From: Desulfarculus sp.
GTDB lineage: Bacteria > Desulfobacterota > Desulfarculia > Desulfarculales > Desulfarculaceae
Direction: 5' to 3'
NCBI GenBank assembly: GCA_003605055.1
Contig: QZKP01000053.1
Coordinates: 24,347 to 88,346 of the forward strand
Length of the DNA stretch: 64,000 nt
The position numbers were made by a program, and so were the translations under genes. Of the stretch, positions 26,407-34,386 are shown piece after piece. Below the pieces are notes generated by a model, which did not search any database, was not told the DNA's origin, and saw nothing but the letters and a program-made list of their open reading frames with translations. Within the stretch, counting starts at the first letter, position 1. Every line of letters begins with the position of its first letter.

Positions 26407-27060
26407 GTGTCGCAACCGCCGGGACGGGAGCAGGAGGGCCGGGCGCTGGACTTCTTCGGCGCGGTGACCGCCAGCGCCACCCATGAAATCAAAAACGAGC
26501 TGGCGGTGATCAACGAGCAGAGCCACCTGATGCTGGAGATGCTGCAGATGGCCGCCCAGGGCCGCCAGCCCGACCCCCAGCGCCTGGCGGACCTGACCGG
26601 CCGCATCATCGCCCGGGTGGGCCAGGCCGACCAGGTGGTCCGGCGGCTGAACACCTTCGCCCACAGCGCCGAGAAGCAGCGCGACCGCTGCCTGGTGGCC
26701 CCGGCCCTGGAGCTGATCGTGCGCTGCTATGTGCGCCTGGCGGCGCTGAAGGGCGTGAGCCTGGAGTTGGCGCCCCTGGCCGGCCGGGAGACCCTGGAGA
26801 TCAAGGCCCCGCCCATCCTGCTGGAGCAGGCGCTCTGGGCCGCCTTGCAGGCGGCGGTGGCCGCGGCGGCCTCGGGCAGCCGGTTGCAGGTGGGCCTGGA
26901 GCAGGCCGGCGGGGTATTGCGCCTGCGCCTGGCCGGCGAGCTGACCGCCCCGCCCGCGGCCTTGCCGGATCAGGTGCTGGCCCCGCTGGGGGCCACGGCC
27001 CGCGCCGAGGACGGGGCCCTGGTCCTGGAGATACCCCTCAGCCCGCCCCCGGCGGCCTAG
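26407..27060 (+). CDS. Histidine-kinase-like protein with degenerate ATPase domain
   Basis: 217 residues, GTG start after AGGAGGAATTAC. The N-terminal part carries a HisKA-like helix SATHEIKNELAVINE with His 26, followed by a second helix. The C-terminal part has the size of an HATPase domain, but no N-box Asn or DxGxG/GxGLG motifs can be found. It may act as a histidine phosphotransfer protein, a phosphatase for the neighbouring receivers, or a decayed kinase. It lies between a lone receiver and carbonic anhydrase on the same strand with short gaps, so it is probably co-expressed. Confidence 0.65.
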   Translation: MSQPPGREQEGRALDFFGAVTASATHEIKNELAVINEQSHLMLEMLQMAAQGRQPDPQRLADLTGRIIARVGQADQVVRRLNTFAHSAEKQRDRCLVAPALELIVRCYVRLAALKGVSLELAPLAGRETLEIKAPPILLEQALWAALQAAVAAAASGSRLQVGLEQAGGVLRLRLAGELTAPPAALPDQVLAPLGATARAEDGALVLEIPLSPPPAA

Positions 27061-27074
27061 ATAAGGAAGCGGCC

Positions 27075-27770
27075 ATGAAGACGCACCCGGCCCGCAAACC
27101 GCCACCCAGCGAATTCAAGCCCAGCGCCGAGCAGGTGCTGGCCGCCCTGGACCAGGGCAACCGCCGCTTCCGGGAGGACCGGCCGCGCCACCCGCGCACC
27201 GGGCCCCTGCGCCGCCGGCTGGCCCACTACGCGGACCAGGCCGAGCACGCCCTGGCCACGGTGCTGGCCTGCTCGGACTCGCGGGTGCCGGTGGAGCGCA
27301 TCTTCGACGCGGGCATCATGGACCTGTTCGTGGTGCGGCAGGCGGGCAACGTGGTCAGCCAGGACACCGCCGCCTCCCTGGAGTACGGCGTGCTGCACGT
27401 GCACACCCCCCTGGTGGTGGTGCTGGGCCACACCGGCTGCGGGGCGGTGACCGCGGCCTGGCAACGGCAGAGCCAGGGGGCCGGCGGGCTGGGGCCCAAC
27501 CTCGACCGCCTGCTGGCGTACATAGAGCCGGCCCTGGCCCGCATGCCGCAGCCCTTTCCCGGGGCCGGCCAAGAAGAGCAGATCGCCGCGGCGGTGGAGG
27601 AGAACGTGTGGCAGGCCCTGGCCGACCTGGGACGCCTGAGCCCCGAGGTGCGGCGGGCCCACCAGGAGGGGCGGGTGGCGGTGGCGGGCGCGGTGTATCA
27701 ATTGGCAGACGGCGGGGTGCGCTGGCTGGACCGGCGGCGGGCCCAGGAGGCCCTGCAGGGACGGCCCTAG
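27075..27770 (+). CDS. Beta-class carbonic anhydrase
   Basis: 231 residues. The zinc and catalytic residues are in place: C66-x-D68-x-R70 (ACSDSR), then H119-x2-C122 (GHTGCG), with the conserved VVRQAGNVV between. It interconverts CO2 and bicarbonate. There is no signal peptide, so it is cytoplasmic. It starts 14 bases after the kinase-like gene and lies in the SulP run, which supports a bicarbonate link for SulP. The C-terminal GRVAVAGAVYQLADGGVRWL segment is normal for the family. Confidence 0.92.
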   Translation: MKTHPARKPPPSEFKPSAEQVLAALDQGNRRFREDRPRHPRTGPLRRRLAHYADQAEHALATVLACSDSRVPVERIFDAGIMDLFVVRQAGNVVSQDTAASLEYGVLHVHTPLVVVLGHTGCGAVTAAWQRQSQGAGGLGPNLDRLLAYIEPALARMPQPFPGAGQEEQIAAAVEENVWQALADLGRLSPEVRRAHQEGRVAVAGAVYQLADGGVRWLDRRRAQEALQGRP

Positions 27771-27807
27771 CGGCCCCGCCTTAAGAGGGGGATACAAGGA
27801 GACGGTC

Positions 27808-28239
27808 ATGGTAGAGGCCTACGTGCTGATCGTGGATGACGAAAAGGAGTTCCTGGAAGGCATCAGCGAGCGCCTGCGCAACCGCAACTTCGTGGTGGAC
27901 ACCGCCACCAGCGGCGACGAGGCCCTGCAGAAGATACAGGGCCGCATCTACGACGCGGTGGTGCTGGACCTGAAAATGCCCGGGCTGGACGGCCTGGCCA
28001 CGCTGCGCCAGGCCCTGGCCAAGAAGCCGGACCTGCAGATCATCCTGCTCACCGGCTACGCCACGGTGCAGAGCGGCATAGAGGCCATCCGCGAGGGGGC
28101 CCTGGACTTCCTGGAGAAGCCGGTGGACCTGGACACCCTGGTGGCCAAGATCTGCCAGGGCAAGGAGCGGCGCCTGGAGCTGGACGCCCAGAGCCGCGAG
28201 GATGCGGTGCGCGAGGCCCTCAAGCGCTACGGCTGGTAG
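27808..28239 (+). CDS. Single-domain response regulator (CheY-like) with C-terminal tail
   Basis: 143 residues: receiver 1-120 (VDDEKEF, acceptor in AVVLDLKMPG, Thr in LLTGYA, Lys in EKPVD) and a charged helical tail of about 25 residues. ATG follows AAGGAGACGGTC. It closes the SulP signalling run. Its last 20 bases overlap the end of lgt on the other strand. Likely partners are the kinases upstream; no output domain is present. Confidence 0.88.
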   Translation: MVEAYVLIVDDEKEFLEGISERLRNRNFVVDTATSGDEALQKIQGRIYDAVVLDLKMPGLDGLATLRQALAKKPDLQIILLTGYATVQSGIEAIREGALDFLEKPVDLDTLVAKICQGKERRLELDAQSREDAVREALKRYGW

Positions 28240-29044
28240 CGCCCCGGCGGCGGGCGGCCCTGCCCGGGCCGGCGGCCGGCGGCTGGCCGCCCCGGCGCCG
28301 GAGCGCCAGATAGACCGCCAGGCAGGCCGCGGCCATCAGGGCCGCGAACAGGCCGGTGGGGGTCAGCCAGCCCCACAGGGGCTCGCCGCGCCAGTCGCCG
28401 CGCAGGGGCTCGATGATCAGCCGGGCCACGCCGTGCAGCAGGCCGTAGAGCAGGATGAGCTGGCCGCCGAAGCGCCGCCGCGGCCACAGCCACCACAAAA
28501 AGGCGAAGATCAACAACAGGGCCCCGGTGATGTAGAGCTGGGTGGGGTGCAGGGGCACGCCCTGGGGCGCGATGGCGTGGGGGTCGCTGAACACCACCGC
28601 CCAGGGGCCGTCCCAGGGCCGGCCGTAGCTGTCCCCGGAGAAAAAGCAGCCCAGGCGGCCGAAGGCCTGGCCCAGGGCCATGGCCGGCGCGGAGATGTCC
28701 AGCAGGGTCAACAGCGGCAGGCCGTAGCGCCGGGCCAGCCAGAGGCCGACCGGCACGGCCAGGGCCAGCCCGCCGTAGAAGACCAGCCCGCCTTGCCAGA
28801 TCATGAAGAACTGCTTTAGCTGCGGCCCCAGCGGCCCCGGCTCCAAGACCAGGTAGGCCAGCCGGGCGCCGGCCAGGCCGGCCAGCAGGGTCCACAGGGC
28901 CAGGCTCAGCACCCGGTCCTGGTTCAGGCCGGCGCGGCGGGCCAACACAGCCAGGGCCCAGGCCCCCAGGGCCACGCCCAGGGCCAGCATCACGCCGTAG
29001 GTGTGGATGGTCAGCGGGCCCAGGTGAAACAGGATGGGATACAT
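28220..29044 (-). CDS. lgt: Prolipoprotein diacylglyceryl transferase
   Basis: 274 residues with seven membrane segments. IHTYGVMLALGVALG at the N-terminus, the GGLVFYGGL segment and the signature GRLGCFFSGDSYGRP with the following LHPTQLY are characteristic of Lgt. It transfers diacylglycerol from phosphatidylglycerol to the lipobox Cys of prolipoproteins. The C-terminus has a basic, low-complexity tail of about 25 residues that overlaps the converging receiver gene by 20 bases. Confidence 0.93.
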   Translation of the reverse strand: MYPILFHLGPLTIHTYGVMLALGVALGAWALAVLARRAGLNQDRVLSLALWTLLAGLAGARLAYLVLEPGPLGPQLKQFFMIWQGGLVFYGGLALAVPVGLWLARRYGLPLLTLLDISAPAMALGQAFGRLGCFFSGDSYGRPWDGPWAVVFSDPHAIAPQGVPLHPTQLYITGALLLIFAFLWWLWPRRRFGGQLILLYGLLHGVARLIIEPLRGDWRGEPLWGWLTPTGLFAALMAAACLAVYLALRRRGGQPPAAGPGRAARRRGATSRSA

Positions 29045-29077
29045 ACCCGTGGTCCCTCGGAGTTAGGCCAAAGGCCC

Positions 29078-29296
29078 TTAGTGCAGGGTGACCGCCGGCG
29101 GCCGGGCCGCGGCCCAGCGCACCAGGCCGCGGGACAACAGGTCATCCACGGCCAACAGCACCGTGTCTTGGTCCTCGGTCAATTCCTGCAGCGACTGAAA
29201 CAGGTCCCACAGGGTGGCCGGGGCCGCCTCCGGGGGGGAGGATGGGGCGGCCCGCCGGGCCTTTAGGCGGTTGGGCTCTTGGTGCAGCGTGTTCAT
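29078..29296 (-). CDS. Small hypothetical protein
   Basis: 72 residues, not recognised. The N-terminus is basic and Pro/Ala-rich; residues about 27-65 form an amphipathic helical segment (LWDLFQSLQELTEDQDTVLLAVDDLL). It starts 22 bases after the YHS-like gene and is followed by lgt on the same strand, with AGGGGACTT before ATG. The helical part looks like a small coding sequence rather than noise. It has no cysteines or membrane segment. Role unknown. Confidence 0.5.
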   Translation of the reverse strand: MNTLHQEPNRLKARRAAPSSPPEAAPATLWDLFQSLQELTEDQDTVLLAVDDLLSRGLVRWAAARPPAVTLH

Positions 29297-29317
29297 GCTC
29301 TAAGTCCCCTCTCTTGC

Positions 29318-29575
29318 TCAGTGGCACTTGGGGCCCGCGGCCCCGAAGCTCTGCTGGTTGGCCCGGCCCAGGCGCTCCAAGTAGCGGCCCCACCAGCCCT
29401 TGGGCCGCTTGGCGCAGCAGCCCTGGGACAGGAACGCCTGGCGGCAGCCCTCGGCGCAGAAGAAGTAGGGCCGGCCGTCCCGCTGGGCCACGTACTGGCA
29501 GTTCTGGGTGTCCACCGGCATCTGGCAGATGGGGCAGGGCACCGTGCGCGGGGTGGCGTACGCGGTGTTCTCCAT
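29318..29575 (-). CDS. Small YHS/TRASH-like metal-binding protein
   Basis: 85 residues. CPICQMPVD followed by YFFCAEGCRQAF is the layout of YHS/TRASH-like domains, in which cysteines bind a metal such as copper, zinc or another soft metal. A second Cys pair (GCCAKRPKGWW) and a C-terminal KCH add possible ligands. ATG follows AGAGGA. It is next to a Gly/Met-rich secreted protein on the same strand, consistent with metal sensing or handling. The specific metal is not predictable from the sequence. Confidence 0.7.
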   Translation of the reverse strand: MENTAYATPRTVPCPICQMPVDTQNCQYVAQRDGRPYFFCAEGCRQAFLSQGCCAKRPKGWWGRYLERLGRANQQSFGAAGPKCH

Positions 29576-29658
29576 GGTCCTCTCCTCTGAAGGCGGGTGC
29601 GCCTATTGGGCGAGGCAGGCCCGCCCCAGGGTCGAGGCGGGCCCGTCGCTATCCGGTG

Positions 29659-29997
29659 CTACTCCTGGACCGGCGGGGCCTGCTCAGGCCGGGCCGGGGC
29701 CGGCAGGGGCCGCTGCTGGGGCTGACCCCAGCCAGGGGCCGGGGCGTTGGGATTATAACCCTGGCCCTGGTTGAAGCAGGCGCCGGGGCCGTAACCCTGG
29801 CCGTAACCCTGGCCGTAACCGGGGCCGTAGCCTTGGCCGTTGCCGGGGCCCATCATCCCATAGCCGCCGCCCATCATGCCGTAGCCGCCGCCATTGCCGC
29901 CCCAACCGCCGCCGCCCATCATGGCGAAGCCGGCGCCGGCCAGCAGCAGGGTGGCGCTCAGGGCCACGGCCACCGCGATTCCCAGGTTCCTTCTCAT
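29659..29997 (-). CDS. Secreted Gly/Tyr/Met-rich repeat protein
   Basis: 112 residues from ATG 29997 after AAGGAGGCG. It has a signal peptide (LGIAVAVALSATLLLAGAGFA) and then low-complexity repeats: GGYGMMG units followed by GQGYGPG/GYGQ units, and a Pro/Gln-rich tail. Repeats in the DNA (about 29794-29845) explain the tandem protein repeats. Similar Gly/Met-rich secreted proteins occur beside heavy-metal proteins in deltaproteobacteria. Its partner is probably the YHS-like gene downstream. A longer upstream frame to 30447 has no support. Confidence 0.65.
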   Translation of the reverse strand: MRRNLGIAVAVALSATLLLAGAGFAMMGGGGWGGNGGGYGMMGGGYGMMGPGNGQGYGPGYGQGYGQGYGPGACFNQGQGYNPNAPAPGWGQPQQRPLPAPARPEQAPPVQE

Positions 29998-30542
29998 GTC
30001 ACGCCTCCTTGGCTGATTAACCTTGTGTTGCCCTCCAGTTAAGCAGGAGGCATGCCAACCTGTGGCTGTTGCAAGGCTTATCTTATTTTTAACATAATTC
30101 CTACTAATTAAATATGCAATACGCGGCCAGGCGCATGGCCAGGGGCAGGGCAAGGGTGGGTAATACTTTCGCGGTCCGCCTGGGCAGCGGGTGGTTTCTT
30201 CGCGGGGGCCAGGGCCCTCGATAGCGTCCCGGTGGCGACCAACCGCCTGGGCCTGGGCCGCAAGCGCCTCTTGGGCCGGGCGGCGCCGGCCAAGGTCCCG
30301 GACGCGCGTCCTGTCTGCTTTCCCTGAAAAAGCTTTTGACAACCTGGCGGAAGCGTTATTCTTTTTCCGGGCGATCCGCACTGGGAGGCAGGGGTGTTCC
30401 GAATCCTGTTGGCGCACCGCCAGCCCCGGAACTGGCAGGGCCTGCAAACCCTGCTCTATGACCGCGGCCTTCGACTACCTGCTGCGGCCCTTCAGCGACC
30501 TGGAGGCGGCCATGGCCCCGGGCCTGGGCCGGGCGCCTTTTC
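29998..30542. other. Intergenic region with a decayed receiver fragment
   Basis: About 545 bases. The first 130 are AT-rich and likely hold the minus-strand promoter of the Gly-rich gene (for example TTAATTAG-type sequence near 30100). The last 150 contain a fragment of a receiver gene. The rest shows no gene or structure that can be supported. Confidence 0.4.
30394..30540 (+). pseudogene. Remnant of a response-regulator receiver domain
   Basis: GTG at 30394 gives VFRILLAHRQPRNWQGLQTL, matching the first strand and helix of a receiver. At about 30460 the match moves to the next frame and reads TAAFDYLLRPFSDLEAAM, which resembles the last strand (the AFDYLLKPF of receivers). The middle, including the phospho-acceptor, is missing, so an internal deletion with frameshift is inferred. 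It abuts the 3' end of the cyclase gene. Confidence 0.4.
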
Positions 30543-31166
30543 TCAGCCGCGCAACAGCAGCCGGGCCGGCGCGCCGTCGGCCCCCAGCACCTTCAGGGGC
30601 AGGCAGAATATCTCGTACACCCCGGCCGGCACCTGCAGCAGGTGGGCGCACTCCACCACCACCGCCCCGGCCGTGAGCAGCAGGCGGTGCACCGGCGCGC
30701 CCGGGTTCTGGTAGCGCTCGATGGAGCAATAGTCAATGCCCACCAGGAGCACTCCCCGCTGCACCAGGTAGCGGGCCCCGTCCTCGGTCAGGTACACGTA
30801 GTCCGGATGGAACTGGGACTCCAACAACAGCGGCCCGTTGTCGGTCTTGATCAACACCCGCACGTGGTCCCCCAGGGGGGCCTGCTCCAGGGCCGCCCGG
30901 TCTATGCAGGGCCGGCCGCGCAGGTCCAGCACCACCCCCGGCCCCACCAGGCTCTCCAGGGGGAGTTGGTCCACGGTGGCCCCGCCCTCCAGGTAATGGG
31001 CGGGCGGGTCCACGTGGGTGCCCAGGTGGGTGCCCAGGGACATCAGGGCCAGGTTGAAGGGGTCGCCCTGGGCGGTGCTGAAAAACGGCTCCAGCTTGAA
31101 GGGCGGGTCGCCGGGGAAGGTGACCATGCCCTCCTGGATGGTGACCGTGGCGTCGTAGAGTTTCAT
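30543..31166 (-). CDS. Cyclase family protein (kynurenine formamidase-like)
   Basis: 207 residues from ATG 31166. SLGTHLGTHVDPPAHY is the metal-binding HxGTHxDxPxH signature of the cyclase/kynurenine formamidase family. VGIDYCSIE and GVYEIFCLPLKV follow, as in the family. These metal-dependent hydrolases open amide or lactone-like bonds. Without a tryptophan pathway nearby the substrate is unknown. A frame extending to 31238 adds a low-complexity N-terminus and is not preferred. Confidence 0.8.
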   Translation of the reverse strand: MKLYDATVTIQEGMVTFPGDPPFKLEPFFSTAQGDPFNLALMSLGTHLGTHVDPPAHYLEGGATVDQLPLESLVGPGVVLDLRGRPCIDRAALEQAPLGDHVRVLIKTDNGPLLLESQFHPDYVYLTEDGARYLVQRGVLLVGIDYCSIERYQNPGAPVHRLLLTAGAVVVECAHLLQVPAGVYEIFCLPLKVLGADGAPARLLLRG

Positions 31167-31243
31167 GCCCTTGCTCTCCCGGGGCCGGGCGCCCCCGGCG
31201 GTGTGGTCCCGGCCCATTGTAGGCCGGGCCGCGCCCAAGAAAA

Positions 31244-31271
31244 ACCCCGGGGAGCCGCGGCCCCCCGGGGT
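31244..31271 (-). terminator. Intrinsic terminator after the AtoE-type gene
   Basis: On the minus strand ACCCCGGGG (31271-31263) pairs with CCCCGGGGT (31252-31244) around a 10-base loop, followed by a run of T. It lies 41 bases after the transporter stop and before the cyclase gene. Confidence 0.7.
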
Positions 31272-31311
31272 GGTTTGGCCCGCCGCCCCCTAGGAGCGGC
31301 TCAGGACCCTG

Positions 31312-32736
31312 CTAAATCCAGGGCAGGATCAGGAAGCCGATGGAGGTTACCACGAAGTAGGCCAGGAAGATGATCATCAGATAGCCCATGATGTCGCGGA
31401 AGTTCAGCTTGGCCACGGCCAGCATGGCGATGGCCCAGAAGGGCTGGATCATGTCGGTCATCATGTCGCCCCAGGCGTAGGCGATGACGGTCTTGTAGGC
31501 CGGCAGCCCCAGGGCCTTGCCCGCGGGCAGCAGGTAGGGCGCGGTCATCAGCCACTCGCCGCCGCCGGAGGGCACCAGGTAGTTGAGCACGCCGGCGTAC
31601 CAGTAGGCGAACATGGGGAAGGTGGCCGCGCTGCTGAAGGCCACGAAGGCGTTGGTCAAGACCTGGGCCAGGTCGGTGTAGGCGATCAGGCCGTAGATGC
31701 CGGCGTAGAAGGGGAACTGGATGATGATGCCCCAGACCGCCTTGCCCGCCTCCATGGAGGCCATCAAGAAGGACCAGGGCCGCCAGTGGAACAGGATGCC
31801 CAGCATCAGGAAGAAGAAGATCACGTTGTTCAGGTTCAGCCAGGCGCCCAGGGGCTTGCCCACCAGGAAGGTGTACAGGGCCACCGCGCCGCCGGCCGCG
31901 ATGATGATGTTGAATCCCCACCACCAGTTCAGGAAGTCGGAGAAGGTCTTGGTCGCGGAGCGCGTGGGCGGCTCATAGAGCTTCAGGCGCTCCATCAGCT
32001 CCGGCTGCACCACGTAGGTGTGCTCCGGCGCCGGGTGCATGCGGGCCATCAGCCAGGTGACCAGGATGATCACCACCGCGGTCAGGATCAGGTTGAAGGG
32101 GTGGAAGATGGTCTCACCGGTGGAGATGGGCCCGGCGATCCAGCCCTTGGCAATGGCGGACTTGACCAGGGCGTTGCCCGGCGAGGCCATCATCAGGGTG
32201 GCCGAGCCGGTGAGACCCGAGTGCCAGGTGCAGCCCAGGCCCAGGTAGGCGGCGGCCACCAGCAGGCGGTAGTCCACCTTGGGGTTGCGCCGCACGATGA
32301 ACAGGGCCAGCACCGCGCTGCCGATGATGGACAGGCCCCAGGAGACCCAGGCCGAGAGAGTGGAGAACAGGGCCATGACCACGATGGCCTGGCCGGGCCT
32401 GTCCTGGTTGGGCAGTCTGGCCAGGCCGTCCAGCAGGCGGCGCACCGGCGGCGACAGGGCCAGGATGTAGCCGGTCATCATGATCAGACACATCTGCATG
32501 GCGAAACCCAGGTAGGCCCAAAAGCCCTTGCCCCAGGCCACCACGCCCCCGTAGAGACGGTCCTCGATTTTCATCGCGGGCTTGAAGCCCCAGAGCAGGG
32601 CCAGGACGTAGGCCACGATGCTCAGGATGAAGACGATGACCAGGGCGTCGGGGATCCACCGCTCGGTCCAGCGGGTGAGGGCCTCGCCGGCGCGCGCCAG
32701 ACCCCCCTCTTTGATTTGGACTTCGTTCGCTGCCAT
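31312..32736 (-). CDS. Short-chain fatty acid transporter (AtoE family)
   Basis: 474 residues from ATG 32736, preceded by GGGAGGAGAAGT. About ten membrane segments; ALTRWTERWIPDALVIVFILS at the N-terminus, WHSGLTGSATLMMASPGN in the middle and VPSGGGEWLMTAPYLLPAG near the C-terminus are hallmarks of the AtoE/TIGR00366 family, which moves acetoacetate, butyrate or related short acids. Fits an organism that produces or consumes short-chain acids. It is monocistronic, with a terminator downstream and a long upstream leader. Confidence 0.9.
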   Translation of the reverse strand: MAANEVQIKEGGLARAGEALTRWTERWIPDALVIVFILSIVAYVLALLWGFKPAMKIEDRLYGGVVAWGKGFWAYLGFAMQMCLIMMTGYILALSPPVRRLLDGLARLPNQDRPGQAIVVMALFSTLSAWVSWGLSIIGSAVLALFIVRRNPKVDYRLLVAAAYLGLGCTWHSGLTGSATLMMASPGNALVKSAIAKGWIAGPISTGETIFHPFNLILTAVVIILVTWLMARMHPAPEHTYVVQPELMERLKLYEPPTRSATKTFSDFLNWWWGFNIIIAAGGAVALYTFLVGKPLGAWLNLNNVIFFFLMLGILFHWRPWSFLMASMEAGKAVWGIIIQFPFYAGIYGLIAYTDLAQVLTNAFVAFSSAATFPMFAYWYAGVLNYLVPSGGGEWLMTAPYLLPAGKALGLPAYKTVIAYAWGDMMTDMIQPFWAIAMLAVAKLNFRDIMGYLMIIFLAYFVVTSIGFLILPWI

Positions 32737-33180
32737 ACTTCTCCTCCCTGAAGTAGACAAAAACCGTTTTCGACGTGCTGGACGCGGACCGGGCTGAGGA
32801 GTCACTGCGGAAGCGGGCCCTGTGGGTGCCTTCTCCTTTGCTTAGGGGCTTCCGACGGGTGGCGAAGCTGCCGAGCGCCTCCAGGACACACTAGTTACCC
32901 TGTTAGTCCGCGAGGCAATATGACTAGCCGCTGTGCTGGGGCGAGATGCGGGCCCGGGGGCTGGACAATGGTGCGTTATGCTAACGGGCCACGGATTGGC
33001 AGTCATGGTTTTTAATCCGTGGTTTAGCCGCCAAGGTCTTCCATCAGAGCTAACCTAGGTTACTTCGTGGACAATTGTCAAGCTCCTTGGGCGCGGGCAA
33101 CGGGGCCGGCCGGCGGGCATAGTTTCGATTGTTCTAGAAATGTAGTTGACAGCCTGCGGGCCGGCGGATATATTGAATCC
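32737..33180. other. Divergent control region between AtoE-type gene and arsR
   Basis: About 440 bases. It holds an inverted repeat with 9-base arms (32989-32997 and 33014-33022), a perfect 12-base palindrome TAACCTAGGTTA (33051-33062), a 10-base palindrome GACAATTGTC (33070-33079) that overlaps a minus-strand TTGACA, and TTCTAGAA (33132-33139) upstream of the arsR promoter. Bases 32737-32980 form a long leader for the transporter with no clear gene. Confidence 0.5.
33146..33174 (+). promoter_or_regulatory. Sigma-70 promoter of arsR, apparently leaderless
   Basis: TTGACA (33146-33151), a 17-base spacer and TATATT (33169-33174) form a near-consensus promoter. The expected start of transcription is about 33181, which is the A of the arsR ATG, and no Shine-Dalgarno precedes it. 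The palindrome TTCTAGAA lies just upstream and may be part of the operator. Confidence 0.7.
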
Positions 33181-33486
33181 ATGAATCTGGAGCTGACGGC
33201 CAAGCGGCTCAGCGAAATGGGCCACCCCCTGCGCCTGCGGGCCCTGCGCCTTTTGATCAAGGCCGGCCCCCGGGGCCTGCCGGTCAACAAGGTGCAGGCC
33301 CACCTGGGCATCCCCCAGTCCACCCTGTCCCACCACCTGGCCCGCCTGAAGGCGGCCGGGCTGATCAGCCAGGAGCGGGAGGGCCCCAGGCTTTACTGCC
33401 GGCCCCAGTATCAGGCCCTGCGCCAGGTGCTGGATTTTTTGCTCCAGGACTGCTGCGCCGGGGTGAGCGGCCTGGAGGAAGAGTAG
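33181..33486 (+). CDS. arsR: ArsR-family transcriptional repressor
   Basis: 101 residues, a winged helix-turn-helix of ArsR type: RLRALRLLIKAG, then the recognition region IPQSTLSHHLARLKAAGLIS. The C-terminus carries CC (LLQDCCAG), a possible metalloid-binding pair as in some ArsR subgroups. Such repressors leave DNA when arsenite or antimonite binds. The next gene, 74 bases downstream, is an ArsM-type methyltransferase, supporting arsenic as the signal. Start chosen at 33181 because the promoter overlaps the longer frame. Confidence 0.88.
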   Translation: MNLELTAKRLSEMGHPLRLRALRLLIKAGPRGLPVNKVQAHLGIPQSTLSHHLARLKAAGLISQEREGPRLYCRPQYQALRQVLDFLLQDCCAGVSGLEEE

Positions 33487-33560
33487 GGCGGCTGGTTGGC
33501 GCCAAAGCGAGACCATTTCAGCCCCGCCCCGGCCCGGGGGCGGCGCGCGAGGAGACAGCC

Positions 33561-34364
33561 ATGAGCGAAGGCAGAAATCAGGAGATACTCTCGGCGGTGC
33601 GCGATAGATACCGCCAGGCGGCCCAGAGCGGCGGCCCGGCCCCAGCCGGCTGCAAGCCCAGCGCCTGCTGCGGCGGGGTCGGCCTCAGCCCCCAGCAGAT
33701 ATCCTCGGCCCTGGGCTATTCGGCCCAGGAGATCGCGGCCGCGCCCGAGGGCGCCAACCTGGGCCTGGGCTGCGGCAACCCCCAGGCCCTGGCCCAGCTA
33801 AGGCCCGGCGAGGCGGTGCTGGACCTGGGCTGCGGCGGCGGCTTTGACTGCTTCCTGGCCGCCCGCCAGGTGGGGCCGCAGGGGCTGGTCATCGGGGTGG
33901 ACATGACCCCGGAAATGATCGCCCGGGCCCGGGCCAACGCGGCCAAGGTGGAGGCGGCCAACGTCTCCTTCCGCCTGGGGGAGATCGAGCACCTGCCCGT
34001 GGCCGACGCCAGCGTGGACGTGATTATAAGTAACTGCGTGATCAACCTGGCCGCGGACAAGCGGGCCGTGTACGCCGAGGCCTTCCGGGCCCTGCGGCCC
34101 GGGGGACGGCTGGCCGTCAGCGACGTGGTGGCCTTCGCGCCCCTGCCGCCGGAGATGAAGCAGGACCTGTCCCTGTGGGCCTCCTGCGCCGCCGGGGCCG
34201 AGTTGGAGGGCGATCTGCGGGCCATCCTGGCCGAGGCCGGCTTCAGGGACATCGCCATCGAGCTCAACCCGGCCAGCGCCGATTTCATCCGCCAGTGGGC
34301 GCCGGGCCGGGGCCTGGAGAACCATTTGGCCGCGGCCCGCATCAGCGCGGTCAAGCCGGCCTGA
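33561..34364 (+). CDS. arsM: Arsenite S-adenosylmethionine methyltransferase
   Basis: 267 residues. N-terminal SACCGG (C36, C37), LGLGCGNP, SAM motif VLDLGCGGGFD, and the two arsenic-binding cysteines in SNCVINL (C159) and ASCAAGA (C209) are the distinguishing residues of ArsM. It methylates As(III) to mono- and dimethylated forms that can be volatile or toxic to others. ATG follows GAGGAGACAGCC. It is under ArsR and converges with a selenoprotein peroxiredoxin on the opposite strand. Confidence 0.92.
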   Translation: MSEGRNQEILSAVRDRYRQAAQSGGPAPAGCKPSACCGGVGLSPQQISSALGYSAQEIAAAPEGANLGLGCGNPQALAQLRPGEAVLDLGCGGGFDCFLAARQVGPQGLVIGVDMTPEMIARARANAAKVEAANVSFRLGEIEHLPVADASVDVIISNCVINLAADKRAVYAEAFRALRPGGRLAVSDVVAFAPLPPEMKQDLSLWASCAAGAELEGDLRAILAEAGFRDIAIELNPASADFIRQWAPGRGLENHLAAARISAVKPA

Positions 34365-34386
34365 GGAAACGAGGCCGGGCCCGGCT

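Noticed and set aside
29790..29850. Short direct repeats as a CRISPR array
   Set aside because: The repeats are about 12-18 bases, contiguous and in frame, and encode the GYGQ/GYGP repeats of a secreted protein. There are no spacers and no cas genes.
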